In this document: piece after piece, positions 41,229 to 44,145 of the stretch | How positions within the stretch are numbered: position 1 is the stretch's first letter | Layout of the letters: every line of letters begins with the position of its first letter | Origin: a virus | DNA: 44,145 nucleotides | Virus record (IMG/VR): IMGVR_UViG_3300031772_000066 | Location: 1 to 44,145 of that record | Direction: 5' to 3' (one strand) | Notes under the pieces: generated by a model | The model's input: the letters and a program-made list of their open reading frames with translations, nothing else | The model's database searches: none | Told to the model about the DNA's origin: nothing | Program-made: the position numbers and the translations under genes

Positions 41229-41518
41229 TAGCCGCTCTCCTTCAATCCATGTTCTTTCTCATTCTCCCTAATCTTCCTCTCTACACTCTGCACACTCTGC
41301 ATCAACGCCATCTTTACCGACAATAAATTATCTTCACATAGAGATAGTGCAAATTTAGTAATCTTCTTCCCCATCTCTTCTACTGCTGTATGATATTGCT
41401 GGAGAGATAATGACCGTGCATCCACTTTTGGTTGAGTGTCAGTTTTTGGTTTAGTAATTTCAATTATTGAACTTACGACTTCCTTTGGCTTCTTTCTGGC
41501 TCCAATTTTAGCTTTCAT
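41228..41518 (-). CDS. Helical protein carrying palindrome copy 6 in its coding sequence (96 aa)
   Basis: ATG 41518 is overlapped by the previous TGA and has GAGG 8 nt upstream; a GTG at 41527 is less likely. The N-terminus is basic (KAKIGARKKPKE); the remainder is helical. Palindrome copy 6 encodes VSSIIEIT near residues 14-22, so a DNA signal is kept inside codons. Function unknown. Confidence 0.65.
   Translation of the reverse strand: MKAKIGARKKPKEVVSSIIEITKPKTDTQPKVDARSLSLQQYHTAVEEMGKKITKFALSLCEDNLLSVKMALMQSVQSVERKIRENEKEHGLKESG
41454..41476. repeat. Dispersed palindrome copy 6, inside a gene
   Basis: Core TTCAATTATTGAA with arms GTAAT and CTTAC, identical to the copy at 23831. It lies 42-64 nt inside the coding sequence of the 41228-41518 gene, the only intragenic copy. 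Confidence 0.9.
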
Positions 41519-41709
41519 TCCTTCCACCTCTCAATCATCTCCCTCACTATCATCTTTATCTGCGTCCCCCTATCATTCCACCCATGTCCATAGTCTGCCA
41601 TTCCACCTAACTCATGTCCATTCTCTAACACCTCTTTTAGCACATCCACCACCAACTTCCTAACCTCTTTATCCGTAATCACTAATGCTAATCTCTGCTC
41701 TATATCCAT
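41515..41709 (-). CDS. Small helical protein (64 aa)
   Basis: GAAGG precedes the ATG. Amphipathic helices (RLALVITDKEVRKLVVDVLKEVLENG) are followed by a Gly/His turn and a basic C-terminus. Overlaps both neighbours. Function unknown. Confidence 0.6.
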   Translation of the reverse strand: MDIEQRLALVITDKEVRKLVVDVLKEVLENGHELGGMADYGHGWNDRGTQIKMIVREMIERWKE

Positions 41710-41885
41710 TCTGCACCTTCTATCTTCTCCGCATCCTCCACCTTCTTCTTATCACTCACCTGCCCCGCAATTCTCTTCGATTTAGATGCAGCTCTCCTCA
41801 CCCTCCCCTTCCCTGACCTCTCTGCTCTTATTCGTTCTACTTCCGCCCTTAGTTCTTCCACCGTCATCTCTTTTATATTACTCAT
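41700..41885 (-). CDS. Small basic coiled-coil protein (61 aa)
   Basis: AAGGAGAG precedes the ATG, which overlaps the previous stop. The helix EELRAEVERIRAERSGKGRVRRAAS is followed by Lys-rich and acidic parts. A nucleic-acid-binding role is possible from charge only. Confidence 0.6.
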   Translation of the reverse strand: MSNIKEMTVEELRAEVERIRAERSGKGRVRRAASKSKRIAGQVSDKKKVEDAEKIEGAEWI

Positions 41886-42289
41886 ACAAACTCTCCTTCC
41901 TCTTTCTCCTCCACATCCCTCTCCTTATCTGGATTATCTAACTCATCTTCTTCTATCGTCTCCATCAAGTGCGAGTTTGGTTGATACCTCTTCCAATACG
42001 GACTCTCCTCCAATTCACACACCACTACCTCTCCACATTCTATCCTAATTCCCTTCTTCTTCTTTATCCAAAATGAAAACATAATACTATGCTGTATCGA
42101 CCTCATCTCCCCACATGATAGAGGAAATTCTTTCTCTATATATACCTTCTCCTCTATCATCTTCTCCAACATCTCATGTATCCTCATCAACTCTCTATCT
42201 TCCATTAGACTGAACACTACCTCCAACTCATTCTGGTATACTAACCACTCTTCCTTCTTAACCTCACCATTGTTAGTTATATCTGGCAT
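41882..42289 (-). CDS. Acidic protein of unknown function (135 aa)
   Basis: The N-terminal helical half (residues about 14-55) precedes a middle 'CGEMRSIQHSIMFSFWIKKKKGIRIECGEVVVC' with three Cys, and a very acidic C-terminus. Ribosome site is weak. No family recognised. Confidence 0.6.
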   Translation of the reverse strand: MPDITNNGEVKKEEWLVYQNELEVVFSLMEDRELMRIHEMLEKMIEEKVYIEKEFPLSCGEMRSIQHSIMFSFWIKKKKGIRIECGEVVVCELEESPYWKRYQPNSHLMETIEEDELDNPDKERDVEEKEEGEFV

Positions 42290-42468
42290 TTAGTATTAAA
42301 CCCCAACTCCTTATACCACCTATCACTCTTCCCCGCCATCAACACAATCACATCCTCTTCCCTCAAATGCATCTGTATCGCTATACTTCTACAGCAACCT
42401 TCAACATCTCTTCCCTTTTTGTTGAAGAGTTTCTTGACTCTCTTGTATACTGTCTCAACCTTGTGCAT
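42277..42468 (-). CDS. Small protein, start set by strong RBS (63 aa)
   Basis: AAAGGAGG lies just before ATG 42468. A longer frame to 42585 lacks a site and has low-complexity content. The N-terminus is basic (KVETVYKRVKKLFNKKGRD), with CC at about 24-25. It overlaps the 42381-42701 gene by 88 nt in another frame. Function unknown. Confidence 0.55.
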   Translation of the reverse strand: MHKVETVYKRVKKLFNKKGRDVEGCCRSIAIQMHLREEDVIVLMAGKSDRWYKELGFNTKCQI

Positions 42469-42701
42469 ACAACCTCCTTTATTGGCTCCGCTCCAAACCA
42501 CATCCTCTCCATCTCCTCCACCGTTATCTCCCTCTTCGTTCCCCACCAATTCTCCAACCCCTGTTCTTTCCCACATTGTTGACACATCGTATATGTCCTA
42601 TTTCCCGTCTCCACCAAATAGTAACACTTCCCTTTCGATAGATGATGATTACACGAACATCTTCCTCCCTGTCCTCCCACAATCTTATATATTGTCTGCA
42701 C
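42381..42701 (-). CDS. Zinc-binding protein overlapping its neighbour (106 aa)
   Basis: A GTG start at 42701 has AAGGAGG 6 nt upstream; ATG 42719 lies before that site. Cys/His ligands CSCNHH and CQQC form a plausible zinc ribbon. The C-terminal third runs through the next gene's start region in another frame, an unusually long overlap for this genome. Confidence 0.5.
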   Translation of the reverse strand: MQTIYKIVGGQGGRCSCNHHLSKGKCYYLVETGNRTYTMCQQCGKEQGLENWWGTKREITVEEMERMWFGAEPIKEVVCTRLRQYTRESRNSSTKREEMLKVAVEV

Positions 42702-42966
42702 CACACACCTCCTTATCATACACTATCACTCTTCCATCATCTACCAATTTCTGTAGTGTAGCTTGTATATCCCCTTCATAATGTTCCATATATGGTTGAT
42801 TTCCAAATCCTAGCACCACTTCTACCTTGCACTTACCACACTTCCAGAGGTCAGCTTCCCACAATTTATATATCTCTGTATTCTGATGCATCATCTCCAC
42901 CACAACCACCCCATTCTTTTCACACTCTAGTTCTTGTTCACATTTGACGCATACTGATTTAGGCAT
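42685..42966 (-). CDS. Zinc-ribbon phage protein (93 aa)
   Basis: AAGGAG precedes the ATG. CVKC at residues 6-9 and CGKC at about 43-46 form the ribbon, with the context LWEADLWKCGKCKVEVVLGFG, a pattern common in small early phage proteins. Function unknown. Confidence 0.72.
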   Translation of the reverse strand: MPKSVCVKCEQELECEKNGVVVVEMMHQNTEIYKLWEADLWKCGKCKVEVVLGFGNQPYMEHYEGDIQATLQKLVDDGRVIVYDKEVCGADNI

Positions 42967-42969
42967 CTT

Positions 42970-43071
42970 CTACTCTCCTTCCACTTTGCACTTCTTACTA
43001 AACATACATTTACCACACTTCCTTGTGTCTGGCTTCACACACATCCTCACCCATCCCCAATCATCTCGCAT
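42970..43071 (-). CDS. Cys-rich miniprotein (33 aa)
   Basis: The chain MRDDWGWVRMCVKPDTRKCGKC... has four Cys (11, 19, 22, 28) that could hold zinc. It overlaps the preceding gene and fills an otherwise empty 94-nt space. No good ribosome site is present, so translation would depend on coupling. Confidence 0.45.
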   Translation of the reverse strand: MRDDWGWVRMCVKPDTRKCGKCMFSKKCKVEGE

Positions 43072-43264
43072 TATGCTGTAGAATGGTATCTTCCCTGTTA
43101 GTTTCTTTTCTGTATTCACTACTCCCATCTCTCACCTCCTTATACTTTCCGTATAACTGTCTCTTACTCATCCTCTCCCACTTCCAATCTGGATAGAGTG
43201 GATATCTCCATTTAAACCAAGCTACGAGTTGCCATTTGTATGTAGGATGCCAGTAGTCGCTCAT
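43061..43264 (-). CDS. Small Trp/Tyr-rich phage protein (67 aa)
   Basis: The pattern HPTYKWQLVAWFKWRYPLYPDWKWERMSKRQLYGKY (residues about 6-42, abbreviated: six Trp, five Tyr) is typical of a small early phage family with W-rich helices and an RQLY end. The ATG overlaps the previous stop. Function unknown. Confidence 0.7.
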   Translation of the reverse strand: MSDYWHPTYKWQLVAWFKWRYPLYPDWKWERMSKRQLYGKYKEVRDGSSEYRKETNREDTILQHNAR

Positions 43265-43446
43265 TCTTTTAACACCAATTCTTGTCCACTACCTAACCCT
43301 AATCTAATTCCGTGTATGCCAAAGCAACCTAAACACATATATCCCCACTGTCCTGTTTTTGTTCTTCCATCATAATGCGCTGTCTCTCCACAGAAGTCAC
43401 ACTTTGGTAATACTAATACTTCTACTTTCTTATGCTCATTCTTCAT
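43261..43446 (-). CDS. Zinc-ribbon protein (61 aa)
   Basis: CDFC at residues 16-19 and CLGC at 38-41 form a ribbon around 'GQWGYM'. ATG 43446 overlaps the preceding TAA. Such proteins are frequent among phage early genes. Function unknown. Confidence 0.7.
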   Translation of the reverse strand: MKNEHKKVEVLVLPKCDFCGETAHYDGRTKTGQWGYMCLGCFGIHGIRLGLGSGQELVLKE

Positions 43447-43541
43447 TATAGTAAATCCTTCCTATGCCTAAACACATAATCCGCATATACTATACCACCT
43501 GCCAATAAAGTTGCTAATACAACCACAACCGCTGTCCACAT
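43446..43541 (-). CDS. Single-pass membrane miniprotein (31 aa)
   Basis: AAAGGAG lies 7 nt before ATG 43541. The chain MWTAVVVVLATLLAGGIVYADY is one membrane helix, with a basic tail. The strong site supports translation despite the size. It overlaps the 43468-43689 frame. Confidence 0.65.
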   Translation of the reverse strand: MWTAVVVVLATLLAGGIVYADYVFRHRKDLL

Positions 43542-43689
43542 CTCTTATCTCCTTTCTATACATCTTCACTATTTCTGGAATAAATAAATATGATGAATTT
43601 ACCACCACTTTTCTCTCCTCTTTACAATACACTTTTAATCTTGGCATCATCACTTGATTTAGATATATCAGTTTATGTTCTAGTTTCAT
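43468..43689 (-). CDS. First leftward early frame, start uncertain (about 73 aa)
   Basis: This is the first open frame behind the right-end promoter. Neither ATG 43689 nor TTG 43704 has a ribosome site; GTG 43608 has GAGGAG 6 nt upstream and would give 46 aa. Its end overlaps the membrane miniprotein by 74 nt. The product is basic and unknown. It may be a leader rather than a functional gene. Confidence 0.4.
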   Translation of the reverse strand: MKLEHKLIYLNQVMMPRLKVYCKEERKVVVNSSYLFIPEIVKMYRKEIRDVDSGCGCISNFIGRWYSICGLCV

Positions 43690-43704
43690 TTGTTTTGGAT
43701 ACAA

Positions 43705-43739
43705 TAAAAAATACCATTCGTTAGTGAATTGAATGGTAT
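43705..43739 (-). terminator. Leader attenuator-like hairpin on the leftward transcript
   Basis: On the minus strand ATACCATTC (43739-43731) pairs perfectly with GAATGGTAT (43719-43711) around 11 nt and is followed by TTTTT. It lies between the right-end promoter and the first leftward frame. The stem is AT-rich with three G-C pairs, so termination may be partial. Confidence 0.55.
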
Positions 43740-43834
43740 ATTGACGATAATTTTAAAGATTGAATTTATATTCATTTTTGCCTTAATCGAATTACCTTAA
43801 AATTATGGTTTTCTCGACGGTGATTTATATTTAT

Positions 43835-43862
43835 ATGATATCATAATTTTAATTTTTGTCAA
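43835..43862 (-). promoter_or_regulatory. Sigma70-type promoter PR, leftward
   Basis: On the minus strand TTGACA (43862-43857) is separated by 16 bp from TATCAT (43840-43835). Transcription should start near 43828 and run into the early genes. It mirrors the left-end promoter. Confidence 0.75.
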
Positions 43863-43880
43863 GGGATTTTTTTATTTTAT

Positions 43881-43896
43881 TTTATGCTGGCATAAA
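43881..43896. promoter_or_regulatory. Palindromic operator candidate upstream of PR
   Basis: TTTATGCTGGCATAAA is a perfect 7-bp dyad with a 2-bp centre, about 18 bp upstream of the PR -35. ATGCCAGC is also seen near 217-224 at the left end. This suggests one regulator for both ends. Confidence 0.5.
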
Positions 43897-43962
43897 TTCA
43901 ATGTTTGTGAAGCTCGTCGCTGTCCGTCGGTAATTGTTGTAACTTAACTATTTTATAGGGGA

Positions 43963-44040
43963 TTATGGAAATTATGGACGGTTATGGACAAAATTATGGA
44001 GTTAAGTTGTTGTGGCACAAGGGAATTATGGAGTTATGGA
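43963..44040. repeat. Right-end TTATGGA iteron cluster
   Basis: TTATGGA occurs at 43963-43969, 43972-43978, 43982-43988, 43994-44000, 44026-44032 and 44034-44040, all in one orientation and immediately before the right terminal repeat. They point toward the end, and the left-end copies are inverted relative to them. Confidence 0.65.
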
Positions 44041-44047
44041 GATTTTA

Positions 44048-44145
<98 letters not shown>

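Larger units (their letters stand above)
43740..44047. other. Right-end control region without genes
   Basis: This 308-nt AT-rich segment has no supported gene. It holds the leftward promoter, a palindrome at 43881-43896 and six TTATGGA words. Joined to the left end it would form a bidirectional control and possibly origin region. Confidence 0.55.

Noticed and set aside
3261-41476. Palindromes as intrinsic terminators or CRISPR repeats
   Set aside because: They are AT-rich without T runs, usually precede rather than follow gene ends, and are kilobases apart with no spacers.
42469-42585. N-terminal extension of the 63-aa early protein
   Set aside because: No ribosome site at 42585, Gly-rich low-complexity content, and it lies fully inside the overlapping zinc-protein gene.
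43720-43730. Riboswitch in the leftward leader
   Set aside because: Only one simple hairpin with a T run is visible; no conserved ligand-binding core could be recognised.

Overview
The window reads as a near-complete genome of a short-tailed, tailed double-stranded DNA phage (podovirus organisation), probably from an uncultured bacterial host. It encodes small and large terminase, portal, scaffold, an HK97-type coat protein, a head-tail adaptor, a beta-propeller-like tail hub, several fibres and three consecutive candidate ejection proteins. There is no tape measure, tail tube or sheath. I found no integrase, lysogeny repressor, RNA polymerase or ParA. The host cannot be named from sequence. 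Strong AGGAGG ribosome sites, near-consensus TTGACA/TATAAT promoters and TAG/TAA/TGA stops fit a bacterium using the standard code.

Layout. Positions 1-98 and 44048-44145 are an imperfect, gap-free direct repeat (about 89% identical by eye), each copy holding a run of exactly 28 A. Inside the ends lie clusters of TCCATAA (left) and TTATGGA (right), and one strong promoter firing inward from each end. Rightward genes occupy 373-29482: an isolated small early gene with its own promoter and terminator; an HNH-like fragment; packaging and head genes (1.25-11.4 kb); a fibre cassette with unusual composition (11.4-17.1 kb); a block of tiny membrane and zinc-ribbon proteins that probably holds the holin and other lysis functions (17.2-18.4 kb); collar-type fibre, tail hub and CBM-like fibre (18.4-22.2 kb); a cupin-like protein and the ejection proteins (22.3-28.4 kb); and a PurD-like ATP-grasp protein. 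Leftward genes occupy 43.7-29.5 kb: a long run of small, often overlapping early genes, many with zinc ribbons or one or two membrane segments; then a RecB-like nuclease, a Sak4-like RecA-fold ATPase, a LAGLIDADG homing endonuclease, a DUF669-like single-strand-binding candidate, a ParB-methyltransferase fusion, a uracil-DNA-glycosylase/exonuclease/family A DNA polymerase fusion and a DUF3987-type ATPase. The two transcription units converge and overlap by 13 bases at 29470-29482. Purine-rich coding strands switch sides at that point.

The least explained feature is a family of six near-identical 23-bp palindromes (core TTCAATWATTGAA with GTAA/TTAC arms) at about 3.3, 10.1, 23.8, 29.7, 36.0 and 41.5 kb. 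Four of them sit 24-29 nt upstream of a start codon. They look like a genome-wide protein-binding or RNA-processing signal (repressor stoperators, N15-like partition sites, or processing hairpins). Related half-sites lie next to the left-end promoters. Other unusual items are a tRNA-like structure without an anticodon arm beside one palindrome, a DNA polymerase with His at the position usually Phe/Tyr/Leu in the O-helix, an alveolin-like repeat protein in the head-tail region, and a ParB-like domain inside the largest ejection protein.
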